Origin: Microbacteriaceae bacterium PS02070
Lineage (GTDB): Bacteria > Actinomycetota > Actinomycetes > Actinomycetales > Microbacteriaceae
Assembly (NCBI GenBank): GCA_029959865.1
Contig: JASCPE010000005.1
Location: 114,753-178,752, forward strand
Length of the DNA: 64,000 nucleotides
Reading direction: 5' to 3'
In this document: piece after piece, positions 6,743 through 15,279 of the stretch
How the letters are laid out: the number at the start of each line of letters is the position of its first letter
How positions within the stretch are numbered: position 1 is the stretch's first letter
Position numbers and translations under genes: made by a program
The notes under the pieces: generated by a model
Told to the model about the DNA's origin: nothing
The model's database searches: none
The model's input: the letters and a program-made list of their open reading frames with translations, nothing else

Positions 6743-9352
6743 TCAGCAGCTCGTGCTGTCGTACTGGATCGTGACGCGGTCGTTTCGGTTGACGGACTCA
6801 CCGGCGCCCGGACTCGTGCCCGTCACCTGATCGGGGGTATCGGCCGCTTCCTCATCCGGACGCTCGCCCTCTTCACCCTCGTTATCGCCTTCGTCGTCGT
6901 TTCCGCCACCGACGTCGTTACACTGCATGCCGATGTTGGTGAACCCAGCATCGCGCAACGCGGACTCGGCATCCTGTGGGCTTCCGCCGACGCTCGGAAC
7001 GGTCACGCCGTCGCCGTTGGACGGGCGAATCGTCACGGTCGAACCGGCGATCACACGACCGGCACCGGGGTCCTGCGCCGCGATGGTGCCCTCGGCCTGA
7101 CCGCTGTCGACCTCGCTTCCGACGACGACGGTGAAGCCGGCGTTGGTGAGGATCGTGCGGGCATCGTCGACGCTGCGGCCGATGACGTTCGGCAGGTTCG
7201 AGTACTGCTGACGCGTGAGGTCGTCGTCGGGCCCGGGGAAGGCTTCGCCGCCGTACTTGGCATTCGCGGCGCGCTGGATCTCCGGCCAGATGGCGTTTCG
7301 GATGCGGCTGAGCTGCCACCCGTTCTCGTATTGGCCGTTGAGCTTGACCCTGCCTTCGACATTGCCGACCCAGACGACGGAGGCGACTTCAGTGCTGGCG
7401 CCGTCCATCCAGGTGTGCTCGTACTCGTGGATACCGGTCTTACCGAAGATCGGCGTTCCGTCGTAGGTCTTGGCTCCCACGCCGGTGCCGTCCATCACGG
7501 ATTCCAGCACCCAGGCCGACGTCGAGGCGACGGCCTCTGTCATCACGCGCTCACAGGTGGTCTCCGGAGCGGGAAGCTCGTTGCCGTCCGAGTCGGTGAC
7601 CCGGTCGATCGCCTTCGGCTCGCACAGGATCCCGTTTGCAGCGATCGCGGCATACGCTGCGGCCATGTCGATCGGGGCGACGTTGGAGGAGCCCAGCACG
7701 TTATACGGCTCGTTGTTGTCGTCGAGCGGCGTGCCGTCCCCGCGCGTGACGCCCATCTTCATCGCGACCTCGTTGGTGGAGCACACGGTGATCTGTTCTG
7801 CCATCGCGAGGAAGCCGGAGTTCAGCGAGTCTGCGGTGAATCTCTTCACCGTGCCGACGTAGCCGGGACTCTGCTCGAAGTTACCGACGTGGCCGGCCTG
7901 TCCGGTGTTGTCGGTCGGGACCTCCTGCACATCATCGCCACAGGTCTTGACCTGTTTCGTGCCGATGCGTCCGTTGACCACGGCGTTGGCAGACTTCCCC
8001 TGTTCGAGCCAGTTCACGAGGCTGAACGTCTTATAGGTAGACCCGGCGGACCACCCGATGCCGCCGTTGTTGGCCTGGCGCACGTTGAAGTTGATCGCAG
8101 ACTTATTGGGATCGTCCGTTTCGCCCGCCGTGTACTCCGTGTTCTGCACCATCGACAGGACCCGGCCGGTGCCGACTTCGACCTGGATGGCGGAGGATCC
8201 GAGCTCCATGTAGTCCACCGAGGAGGGGACGATCTCCATCGCCTCGCTCGCCGTCGACTGGAGGTCAGGGTCGAGCGTCGTGTACACCTTGAGACCGCCG
8301 CGGCGGAGGGTTGCGGTGCGCTCTTCGGCGGTCTCGCCGAACGCCTCGTCGTTCTCGATGACGGTGCGGACATAGTCGCAGAAGTACTCGGCGCCGGAAG
8401 CCATCGAGCAGCCCTGAGCACGCGGAGTGATCTTCGGTTCGATCGGGGCCTCGCGTGCCTCTGTGTATTCCGCTTCGGAGATCTTTCCGTCGGTGTACAT
8501 GCGGTAGAGCACGTAGTTGCGCCGGTCCAGCGTCTCGGCGTACCCGTTCGCCTCGCCGTTGGTCTCACTGTTCGGCAGGTCGATGCGGTAGAAGTTCGGT
8601 GCCTTCACGATGCCGGCAAGTGCTGCGGCCTGGCTGAGTGTTAGGTCGTTGGCGCTGACGCCGAAGTAGTACTCCGCGGCGGCGCCGATGCCGTATACGT
8701 CACCACCGAAGCTGGCGATGTTGAGGTAGCCGAGGAGGATTTCGTTCTTCGTGGACTGCTTCTCGATCTGGATGGCGTAGCGCATCTCCTGCGCCTTGCG
8801 CTCAAGGCCGGCCGACCCGTCGGTGGCCGACGCCTCGTTGAAGCACGCCTCGACTTCTTCTTGGGAGACGGCTTCGCGCTCGCAGTTTTGCACGCGGACG
8901 TTCTTGACGTACTGCTGGGTGATCGAGGAGGCGCCGCGCTGGCCGGAGCTGGTCAGGTTCTCGGCGAGCGCTGAAAGCGTGCCGAGCAGGTCGACGCCAC
9001 CGTGCGAGTAGAAGTTCTTGTCTTCACTGGAGAGGACAGCGTCGTAGACGAGGGGGTTCACTTCGTCCCACGTCACCGGAATGCGGTTCTGGTCGTAGAA
9101 CTCGGCCATGAGTTCGTCGTCGCCGTCTTCGTTCTCCGCGTAGATCTCCGTCGGCAGCATGAGCTTGTCGATCTGGAGGTAGCTCGGCATGTTCTCGAAC
9201 ACGGAGATCGCGCTCGATGCTGCATACCCGCCCACCGCGATCGCGGGCGTGACCGTCGCCGTCACGAGGACGCCTGCCACAGCACTCAGACCGACGAGAC
9301 CGAGGAGACCGCCGACGACACCGGAGAACGTCCGCTTTTTGGCTTGGGGCAT
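6743..9352 (-). CDS. Bifunctional transglycosylase/transpeptidase (class A PBP) with PASTA repeats
   Basis: An 869-residue class A penicillin-binding protein that polymerises and cross-links peptidoglycan outside the membrane. One N-terminal transmembrane segment (about residues 8-45) is followed by the GT51 domain with catalytic Glu in SSEDKNFYSHGGVD. The transpeptidase domain has SxxK as STYK, the SLN motif and KTG as GKTGIHEYEHTWMDG. Two PASTA modules close the protein, the first opening near NLPNVIGRSVDDA. The last one is interrupted by a strongly acidic Gly/Asp/Glu insert. The ATG at 9352 precedes MPQAKKRTFSGVVGG, the usual N-terminus in this order. It leads the metallophosphoesterase gene. 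Confidence 0.93.
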   Translation of the reverse strand: MPQAKKRTFSGVVGGLLGLVGLSAVAGVLVTATVTPAIAVGGYAASSAISVFENMPSYLQIDKLMLPTEIYAENEDGDDELMAEFYDQNRIPVTWDEVNPLVYDAVLSSEDKNFYSHGGVDLLGTLSALAENLTSSGQRGASSITQQYVKNVRVQNCEREAVSQEEVEACFNEASATDGSAGLERKAQEMRYAIQIEKQSTKNEILLGYLNIASFGGDVYGIGAAAEYYFGVSANDLTLSQAAALAGIVKAPNFYRIDLPNSETNGEANGYAETLDRRNYVLYRMYTDGKISEAEYTEAREAPIEPKITPRAQGCSMASGAEYFCDYVRTVIENDEAFGETAEERTATLRRGGLKVYTTLDPDLQSTASEAMEIVPSSVDYMELGSSAIQVEVGTGRVLSMVQNTEYTAGETDDPNKSAINFNVRQANNGGIGWSAGSTYKTFSLVNWLEQGKSANAVVNGRIGTKQVKTCGDDVQEVPTDNTGQAGHVGNFEQSPGYVGTVKRFTADSLNSGFLAMAEQITVCSTNEVAMKMGVTRGDGTPLDDNNEPYNVLGSSNVAPIDMAAAYAAIAANGILCEPKAIDRVTDSDGNELPAPETTCERVMTEAVASTSAWVLESVMDGTGVGAKTYDGTPIFGKTGIHEYEHTWMDGASTEVASVVWVGNVEGRVKLNGQYENGWQLSRIRNAIWPEIQRAANAKYGGEAFPGPDDDLTRQQYSNLPNVIGRSVDDARTILTNAGFTVVVGSEVDSGQAEGTIAAQDPGAGRVIAGSTVTIRPSNGDGVTVPSVGGSPQDAESALRDAGFTNIGMQCNDVGGGNDDEGDNEGEEGERPDEEAADTPDQVTGTSPGAGESVNRNDRVTIQYDSTSC

Positions 9353-9428
9353 AGGCTTGATGGTAAGCGAAATACCTGGGGGAGGGCTCCATGCCACCCC
9401 GCCGACGCGACAACGATCGGGAGACGAA

Positions 9429-9647
9429 ATGACCACGTGGGAGTACCTCACAACCCCCCTGCTCATCCACAACACCGCGGCCATTTTGAACAACTGGGGC
9501 AAGCAGGGCTGGGAACTGGTCCAGGTCGTCACCGGACCCGAGGGCGGGCTCGTCGCCTACTTCAAGCGGCCGGTCGGTGGCGGAGTAGCCAACGCTGGAC
9601 TCGGTGCCGCGGCGCAGGCCGCGCAGCAGTTCGAGGGACAGCAGTGA
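9429..9647 (+). CDS. Small conserved protein, DUF4177-like
   Basis: A 72-residue protein with no signal or membrane segment. The WEYLTTPLLIHN...LNNWGKQGWELV core resembles small DUF4177-type proteins, in which the GWELV motif is typical. The C-terminus is Ala/Gly-rich. The ATG is preceded by GGGAGACGAA. Its stop overlaps the GTG of the RidA gene by 4 bp, so they are co-translated. It diverges from the penicillin-binding protein across a 76-bp shared promoter region. Function is unknown. Confidence 0.75.
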   Translation: MTTWEYLTTPLLIHNTAAILNNWGKQGWELVQVVTGPEGGLVAYFKRPVGGGVANAGLGAAAQAAQQFEGQQ

Positions 9648-10111
9648 GCATCTCCGAGCGCCTCAGCGACCTCGGGATCGACCTGCCCTCGGTCGTCCCG
9701 CCGGTCGCCGCGTACATCCCCGCGAAGGTGCATGGTGCGCTCGTCTACACCGCAGGGCAGCTTCCGATGGTCGACGGTGCGCTTCCCGCGACCGGGAAGG
9801 TAGGGGAAGGTTCGGGACTGGTCTCGGCCGCGGACGCCCAGACACTCGCGCGCCAGAGCGCACTCAATGCGATCGCTGCGGCTGCGGCTGCCGTCGGCGA
9901 CGTGAACAAGCTCACCGGTGTCGTCAAGGTCGTCGGCTTCGTCGCGTCCGTGCCTGAGTTCACCGGTCAACCCGGCGTCATCAATGGTGCGAGCGAACTC
10001 CTCGGCGAGGTCTTCGGCGATGCGGGAATCCACGCACGCAGTGCCGTCGGCGTTCCCGTCCTTCCGCTGGACTCACCCGTCGAGGTCGAGGTCATCTTCT
10101 CCCTCGACTGA
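9644..10111 (+). CDS. RidA/YjgF-family enamine/imine deaminase
   Basis: A 155-residue member of the RidA superfamily, which hydrolyses reactive enamine/imine intermediates released by PLP enzymes. The protein has the YTAGQLPMVDGALPATGKVG segment, the Ala-rich helix NAIAAAAAAVGDVNKLTGVVKV and the C-terminal RSAVGVPVLPLDSPVEVEVIF strand pattern. It belongs to the longer LPS-biosynthesis-annotated YjgF subgroup, which often lacks the canonical arginine spacing, so deaminase activity is not certain. GTG at 9644 overlaps the preceding stop. Confidence 0.85.
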   Translation: MSISERLSDLGIDLPSVVPPVAAYIPAKVHGALVYTAGQLPMVDGALPATGKVGEGSGLVSAADAQTLARQSALNAIAAAAAAVGDVNKLTGVVKVVGFVASVPEFTGQPGVINGASELLGEVFGDAGIHARSAVGVPVLPLDSPVEVEVIFSLD

Positions 10112-10118
10112 CCGAGGG

Positions 10119-12083
10119 CTACTTCACCTGGGCGCTGATGACCGTCATGACGGCGGTGTCGGCGAGGGTCGTCGTGTCGCCGACCTCTCGCCCCTCGGCC
10201 ACATCGCGGAGCAACCGACGCATGATCTTGCCCGAGCGGGTCTTGGGCAGCTCGCCCACGATGTAGACGTCGCGCGGGCGTGCGATGGGTCCGATCTGGT
10301 CGCCGACCCATCTGCGGAGCGTGTCTGCGAGGCCCTCGGGGGAGTGCTCGTTGAGGAAGGACTGCTTGACGATCACGAACGCGACCACGGCCTGGCCGGT
10401 TGTCTCGTCCGCGGCGCCGACGACGGCGGACTCCGCGACGGCCTCATTCCCGACGAGCGCCGATTCGATCTCGGTCGTGGACAGGCGATGCCCGGACACA
10501 TTCATGACATCGTCGACGCGGCCCAGGAGCCAGACGTCGCCGTCATCGTCGAGGCGGGCTCCGTCGCCCGCGAAGTAGTAGCCCTGCTTCTCGAACTTCT
10601 CCCAGTACGTCTCCTTGAACCGCTCCGGGTCGCCCCAGATGCCACGCAGCATGCTCGGCCACGGCTGGGACACGACGAGGAGGCCACCGTTGCCGTTTCC
10701 GACGTGGCTTCCGTCCTCATCTACGACGTCGATGGAGATACCCGGCACCGGAACCTGCGCGCTGCCCGGCTTGGTCTCGGTGACGCCCGGAAGTGCGGAG
10801 ATCATGATCGCGCCCGTCTCGGTCTGCCACCACGTGTCCACGATCGGCGCCGTCTTGCCGCCGATGATCTTGCGGTACCACATCCAGGCCTCGGGGTTGA
10901 TCGGCTCACCCACCGAACCCAGGAGCCGCAAGGAGGACAGGTCGAACTTCTGCGGGATCTGCCGACCGAGCTTCATGAATGAGCGGATGGCGGTCGGCGC
11001 CGTATAGAGAATCGTCACGCCGTACTTCTCCACCAGCTCCCACCAGCGTCCCGGGTGCGGCGAGTCGGGCGTTCCTTCGTAGAGCACCTGCGTCGCGCCG
11101 TTGGCGAGGGGACCGTACGTCACATACGTGTGCCCGGTGATCCACCCGATGTCTGCCGTGCACCAGAAGACGTCGGTCTCCGGGTGGATATCGTGCACGA
11201 CCTTGTTCGTGAACGCCGCCTGTGTCAGGTAGCCCCCCGAAGTGTGCAGGATGCCCTTCGGCTTCCCGGTCGTGCCAGACGTGTACAGGATGAACAGCGG
11301 GTTCTCGGCGGGGAATGCGCGCGCCTCATGTTCGTTCGAGGCCTGCGGTACGACGTCGTGATACCAGATGTCTCGCTCGCTGTCCCAGACGACCTCGTTT
11401 CCGCCGCGCTTGACAACGAGGACGTGCTCGACGCTTTCCTGGGGGCCCGCGCCCCGGTCGCCCAGTGCCTGGTCGACCGCCGTCTTCAAGGGTGACACCC
11501 GGCCTTTTCGGTAGCCACCATCGGCGGTGATGACGAGGCGGGCGCCCGCGTCGTCCAGGCGTGAGCGGAGGCTGTCGGCGCTGAACCCGCCGAATACGAC
11601 CGAGTGGATCGCGCCGACGCGGACGACGGCGAGCATGGCCGCGATGGCCTCGGGGATCATCGGCAGGTAGATCGCAACGCGGTCCCCTTCCCCGATGCCG
11701 AGGCCCTCCAACACGTTCGCGAGGCGCTTGACCTCGTCGGTGAGTTCGGCGTAAGTGAGGGTGCGTGAATCGCCCGGCTCACCCTCCCACAGCAGAGCGA
11801 CTCGGTCGCCGTTGCCGGCCTCGACATGGCGATCGAGGCAGTTATAGGCGACATTGAGCTCGCCGTCGGCGAACCACTTCGCGAAGGGTGGGTTGGTCCA
11901 GTCGAGGACCTCTGTGAACGGCGTGTGCCAGTGCAGCTCGCGCGCGCGATCCGCCCAGAACGCCTCGCGGTCTGCGGCGGCCTCTTCGTAGAGCTCCGCG
12001 CGCGCGACCGCGTTCTGCGCGAACTCGTCACTCGGGGCAAAACGGCGGGTCTCGCTGAGGAGGTGATCGATCTGGCTGCTCAT
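10119..12083 (-). CDS. acs: Acetyl-CoA synthetase
   Basis: A 654-residue AMP-forming acetate-CoA ligase that activates acetate through acetyl-AMP. The ATP-binding loop YTSGTTGKPKG, the W-containing acetate pocket around VDTWWQTETG, the hinge GRVDDVMNVSGHRLST and the C-terminal PKTRSGKIMRR with its acetylatable lysine are all visible, and the length is standard. I use the ATG with AAGGAGCG just upstream; a longer frame exists but lacks this signal. It converges on the RidA gene with a 7-bp gap. Control probably comes from the 388-bp upstream region that also holds a structured element. Confidence 0.95.
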   Translation of the reverse strand: MSSQIDHLLSETRRFAPSDEFAQNAVARAELYEEAAADREAFWADRARELHWHTPFTEVLDWTNPPFAKWFADGELNVAYNCLDRHVEAGNGDRVALLWEGEPGDSRTLTYAELTDEVKRLANVLEGLGIGEGDRVAIYLPMIPEAIAAMLAVVRVGAIHSVVFGGFSADSLRSRLDDAGARLVITADGGYRKGRVSPLKTAVDQALGDRGAGPQESVEHVLVVKRGGNEVVWDSERDIWYHDVVPQASNEHEARAFPAENPLFILYTSGTTGKPKGILHTSGGYLTQAAFTNKVVHDIHPETDVFWCTADIGWITGHTYVTYGPLANGATQVLYEGTPDSPHPGRWWELVEKYGVTILYTAPTAIRSFMKLGRQIPQKFDLSSLRLLGSVGEPINPEAWMWYRKIIGGKTAPIVDTWWQTETGAIMISALPGVTETKPGSAQVPVPGISIDVVDEDGSHVGNGNGGLLVVSQPWPSMLRGIWGDPERFKETYWEKFEKQGYYFAGDGARLDDDGDVWLLGRVDDVMNVSGHRLSTTEIESALVGNEAVAESAVVGAADETTGQAVVAFVIVKQSFLNEHSPEGLADTLRRWVGDQIGPIARPRDVYIVGELPKTRSGKIMRRLLRDVAEGREVGDTTTLADTAVMTVISAQVK

Positions 12084-12214
12084 ACGGCGCTCCTTTGCGG
12101 CGATGATGGGCACGGCTCGGCCGTGAGATTCTGGTCACAGTATCCCGCGGGTCTGCACCTGACTACCACCGTTAGTGGGTGTCAGTTTCGTGGGACACTC
12201 CCGAGTCCATCACT

Positions 12215-12242
12215 TTGAATGTTGCTTCGACTTGCGTAGGAT
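12215..12242 (+). promoter_or_regulatory. Possible promoter upstream of structured intergenic RNA
   Basis: TTGAAT (12215-12220) and TAGGAT (12237-12242) are spaced by 16 bp, a plausible vegetative promoter reading right. The perfect inverted repeat gcttcgact / agtcgaagc (12224-12232, 12247-12255) straddles the -10 and could be an operator or the first hairpin of a transcript. The next gene starts 230 bp further on. Confidence 0.4.
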
Positions 12243-12254
12243 TGACAGTCGAAG

Positions 12255-12350
12255 CCGGATTCTTTTCTCTGGTGTTCCAGCATCCCGACACACACTCGGG
12301 GATTGCTTGTGGCGGCATCCCATTCCCCCCATTGGGATGCCGCCCTCCCC
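12255..12350 (+). ncRNA. Candidate small structured RNA
   Basis: Two hairpins lie in tandem between divergent genes: ATCCCGA (12282-12288) with TCGGGGAT (12296-12303, one bulge), and a perfect 12-bp stem GGCGGCATCCCA (12311-12322) with TGGGATGCCGCC (12333-12344) and a 10-base loop. A terminator-like stem between divergent genes implies a transcript of its own, since neither flanking gene ends here. I recognise no known family, and there is no T-tract. The remaining sequence to 12471 holds nothing else obvious. Confidence 0.4.
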
Positions 12351-12471
12351 TTTCTCCGCGGGCGGTCGCCGGACAGGTCGGGTTCCTCCCCAGGCAACGC
12401 GCGGGAGCGACGTTTCCTCGAGAGGCGGGACGACTCCGACCCGAGGCGAGCGGTCCTCTTAGCGTCGAGCC

Positions 12472-13467
12472 ATGTCGTTCGTCGTCCAGCCGCGCAGCGG
12501 CCACGTGTTGTCCTCGCCTCCCGGCCGAAGACGCTCACTGCCCACCGATTCGGTGCTCGATCCGCTCGCGGAATATCTCGCCGATCCGCAGGTGACGGAC
12601 GTCTTCATCAACGGCGCAGACAGCCTCTTCGTCGATCGTGGCAGCGGCCCAGAACGCGTTGCGAGTTGGCGGATCGACGACGCGGCCGCACGGGATCTCG
12701 CTGTCGCGTTGATCGGAATCGGCGGTCGCCATCTCGACGACGCGTCACCGTGTGTGGACGTACGCTGGCCCGGGGGTGCACGTGTGCATGCGGTGTTGGA
12801 GCCGGTCGCGAGGCGCGGCGCCTGCGTGTCGATCCGGCTCCCCGGCATCCAGGATCCGACGATGGACAGTCTCGCCAAACAGGGGATGTTCCCCGGCGAG
12901 ACGCGCACCGTTCTGGAGGGCTTTGTTCGCGATCGCGTCAACATTCTCGTGACCGGCGCGACGGGCGCGGGTAAGACGACGCTGCTCGCTGCGCTTCTGG
13001 CTTCCGCAGACTCCGGCGAGCGGATCGTCACGATCGAGGATGTGGCCGAGCTGCGCATTGCCCACCCCCATCACATTCCTCTGGAGGCACGCCAAGCGAA
13101 TCTGGAAGGGCGTGGCGGCATTGGCCTCAGTCGACTGGTACGCGAAGCGCTCCGGATGCGGCCCGACCGTCTGGTTGTGGGGGAGTGCCGCGGCGAAGAG
13201 GTACGCGAGCTGCTCACCGCACTGAATACAGGGCATCACGGTGGGGCGGGCACCGTGCACGCTGGCAGTATCGGTGATCTGCCCGCGCGCCTCGAGGCGC
13301 TCGGCGCCCTCGCCGGAATGGATGACTACGCCGTTGCCCGGCAGGTCGTCAGTGCCATCGGCGCTGTCATCCATGTCGCACGTGGCGCGGACGGCATCCG
13401 CCGGGTGGCGGGAATTGGCCGCCCCGTTCTCGTCGGAGACCGCATCGGGATCCGGGAGGAGGCGTGA
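12472..13467 (+). CDS. TadA/CpaF-family pilus assembly ATPase
   Basis: A 331-residue secretion ATPase that powers Tad/Flp pilus assembly at the inner face of the membrane. The Walker A loop is GATGAGKTT (about residue 162), followed by the Asp box IVTIEDVAELR, and RMRPDRLVVGECRGEE carries Walker B. It is shorter than many CpaF proteins but complete. It heads the cluster ATPase, TadC-like protein, DUF4244 pilin-like peptide and two TadE-like proteins, with 1- to 4-bp overlaps at most junctions, so the locus is one operon. Confidence 0.92.
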   Translation: MSFVVQPRSGHVLSSPPGRRRSLPTDSVLDPLAEYLADPQVTDVFINGADSLFVDRGSGPERVASWRIDDAAARDLAVALIGIGGRHLDDASPCVDVRWPGGARVHAVLEPVARRGACVSIRLPGIQDPTMDSLAKQGMFPGETRTVLEGFVRDRVNILVTGATGAGKTTLLAALLASADSGERIVTIEDVAELRIAHPHHIPLEARQANLEGRGGIGLSRLVREALRMRPDRLVVGECRGEEVRELLTALNTGHHGGAGTVHAGSIGDLPARLEALGALAGMDDYAVARQVVSAIGAVIHVARGADGIRRVAGIGRPVLVGDRIGIREEA

Positions 13468-14336
13468 GACGCACCGCGGAAGACGATACTGCCGTCGCAG
13501 CGATGCTGGAACGGGTTGCTGTTCTCCTGTCCGCAGGGATCAGCCCGCTCCGAGTATGGGAGCACCTTGCCGCCGTGGGCGATGATTCGGCAGTCCTCGT
13601 GCTCGCGGAGGTGCGGCGCGGCCGCACTATCGCTGACGCGATCGCGGGCCAGGGAGCGCGCTGGGTGGACGCCGCGGTGGCATGGCGGGTCGCAACGACC
13701 GTCGGAGCTCCGTTGGGGGAGAGTTTGCGCGCCATCGCACGCGCCCTCCACGACATCCAGCGCACCCGCGACGACATCCGCGCCGCCCTGGCAGAACCCA
13801 CGGCGACCGCACGCCTGATTGCGTGGCTCCCCCTGGTCGCCGTGGCTCTGTCAATCGCCCTCGGCTTTGACATGTGGGCGGTGGTCACCTCCGCGCTGGG
13901 TCTCATTGCGATGTCGCTCGGCGCCGCCCTCATGCTGCTGTCTCGGTGGTGGACGAAGCGGCTCGTTGCCGCAGCCGCGCCGGAGGCGGAGGTCGCGGGC
14001 TTCCATGCCGACTTGACCGCCGTTGCCCTCGGTGGCGGCGTCTCCATCGCGCGCGCACTTGCGGTCGTCGCCGACAGCGGGGGAGGCGGCATGACCTCTG
14101 CCTCGCGAGCGGTTCTCGAACTGTCGCGGCGCACCGGCGCCCCCGCCATAGACCTTCTGCGCGGCGGTGCGGCACTTGCCCGCCAACAATCGCGCACCGA
14201 AGGGCGGCTTCGTGCCGCGGCGCTGTCCACTCGGCTCCTTCTCCCGATGGGAGTCTGCACTCTGCCTGCCTTCCTCCTGCTCGGCGTCGTACCCATGCTC
14301 TTGAGCGTGCTCGCACCGACCGGCCCACTCCTCTGA
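13464..14336 (+). CDS. Tad-type F family inner-membrane protein (TadB/TadC-like)
   Basis: A 290-residue membrane platform protein. Hydrophobic segments occur at about residues 110-155 (two adjacent helices, LIAWLPLVAVALSIALGF and the next) and at the C-terminus (PAFLLLGVVPMLLSVL). The two amphipathic F domains flank the central pair. It looks like TadB and TadC domains fused, as in the compact actinobacterial Tad locus. GTG at 13464 overlaps the ATPase stop by 4 bp. Confidence 0.85.
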   Translation: MRRTAEDDTAVAAMLERVAVLLSAGISPLRVWEHLAAVGDDSAVLVLAEVRRGRTIADAIAGQGARWVDAAVAWRVATTVGAPLGESLRAIARALHDIQRTRDDIRAALAEPTATARLIAWLPLVAVALSIALGFDMWAVVTSALGLIAMSLGAALMLLSRWWTKRLVAAAAPEAEVAGFHADLTAVALGGGVSIARALAVVADSGGGGMTSASRAVLELSRRTGAPAIDLLRGGAALARQQSRTEGRLRAAALSTRLLLPMGVCTLPAFLLLGVVPMLLSVLAPTGPLL

Positions 14337-14372
14337 CCGTGCCCACCACCACATCAACGACAAGGAGAACCG

Positions 14373-14567
14373 ATGACCTTTCCCACCTTGACCCGCCGAC
14401 ACGCCGCGCGCTTGTTCGCGGACGAGTCTGGCGCCGCAACCGCGGAGTACGCCGTCGCCACGATGGCCGCCGTCGCTTTCGCAGGCGTCCTCGTCCTCAT
14501 CATGCGCAGCGACGAAGTCCGCGGCATCCTCACCGATCTCGTACGTCGGGCCCTCACGGTCGCGTGA
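14373..14567 (+). CDS. DUF4244 Flp-pilin-like protein
   Basis: A 64-residue protein with a charged N-terminus followed by DESGAATAEYAVATMAAVAFAG, matching the short DUF4244/Flp pilin-like proteins of actinobacterial Tad loci. The Glu in TAEYA is the usual +5 type residue after the prepilin peptidase site. ACAAGGAGAACCG precedes the ATG. It is probably the major pilin subunit or its equivalent. Confidence 0.88.
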   Translation: MTFPTLTRRHAARLFADESGAATAEYAVATMAAVAFAGVLVLIMRSDEVRGILTDLVRRALTVA

Positions 14568-14887
14568 GGATCCGAGACGACCGCGGTTCGGTGGCGGCTG
14601 AGTTCGCCGTCACCGTTCCGGCGGTGATCGCCGTCGTCGTGCTCGTGATCGGCGCTTTCAGCGTGGTCGGTCAGAAGATCCAGCTGGAGCAGACGGCCGC
14701 GGCCGCCGCCCGGGTTGTCGCTCGGGAGGGCGGCGATCCGGGGGCGCTCGCCCGACGCGTCGGTGCGCAGGCTGCGGTCGCGAATGCCGACGATCTCGTT
14801 TGCGTGACGCTCACAGCGTCGCCCTTCGGCGACCTCCCGCTTCCGCCGATCAGCGCCCGCTCGTGCGCGCTTTCGGATGGCCGCTGA
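14564..14887 (+). CDS. TadE-like minor pseudopilin
   Basis: A 107-residue protein: a short charged leader (RDDRGSVAAEFA) then a long hydrophobic helix (VTVPAVIAVVVLVIGAFSVV), the TadE pattern. GTG at 14564 overlaps the stop of the pilin gene by 4 bp, and this position keeps the short leader; upstream in-frame sequence is not TadE-like. Two cysteines in the C-terminal half could form a disulfide outside the cell. Confidence 0.85.
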   Translation: MRIRDDRGSVAAEFAVTVPAVIAVVVLVIGAFSVVGQKIQLEQTAAAAARVVAREGGDPGALARRVGAQAAVANADDLVCVTLTASPFGDLPLPPISARSCALSDGR

Positions 14888-15204
14888 TGTCGGGGACCGC
14901 TCTCGGCGTTGGCGCGCTGGCCGTCACGGCAGCGCTCGCCGTGGGCTTTGGAGCGGTGGGGAACGCTGCGGTCGCGTCCGCGCGGGCCGGCGGATCGGCA
15001 GACTCGGCGGCGCTGGCGGGCGCCGACATCGCCGCCGGCTTCATCCCCGGTGACCCCTGCGCCGGGGCAAGCGCCGTCGCCCGGGCCAGCGGTGGATCGA
15101 TCGAGTCATGCACCGTGGAAGGAACGACCGTCACCGTGACCGTCGCTATCCCTGTCGGCGTGCTCTCGGCACGTGCCACCGCGCGCGCTGGCCCGCCGCC
15201 GTGA
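14887..15204 (+). CDS. Rv3654c-family TadE-like protein
   Basis: A 105-residue protein matching the secretion-locus TadE-like family exemplified by Rv3654c. It has an N-terminal hydrophobic helix (ALGVGALAVTAALAVGFGAV), the conserved ARAGGSADSAALAGAD core and two cysteines (DPCAGA, ESCTVE). ATG at 14887 shares its A with the upstream TGA. It ends the Tad operon; the next gene is convergent. Confidence 0.85.
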   Translation: MSGTALGVGALAVTAALAVGFGAVGNAAVASARAGGSADSAALAGADIAAGFIPGDPCAGASAVARASGGSIESCTVEGTTVTVTVAIPVGVLSARATARAGPPP

Positions 15205-15279
15205 CACTCGCGACAAGCCGGCGCTGTGTCCGTGCACATTCGGCCCGCCGCACCACTGGAAGGCAGGTTGCGGACGACC

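Noticed and set aside
6536..8644. 702-codon plus-strand frame opposite the penicillin-binding protein
   Set aside because: Composition is typical of an antisense frame in GC-rich DNA. The minus strand carries GT51, SxxK and KTG motifs.
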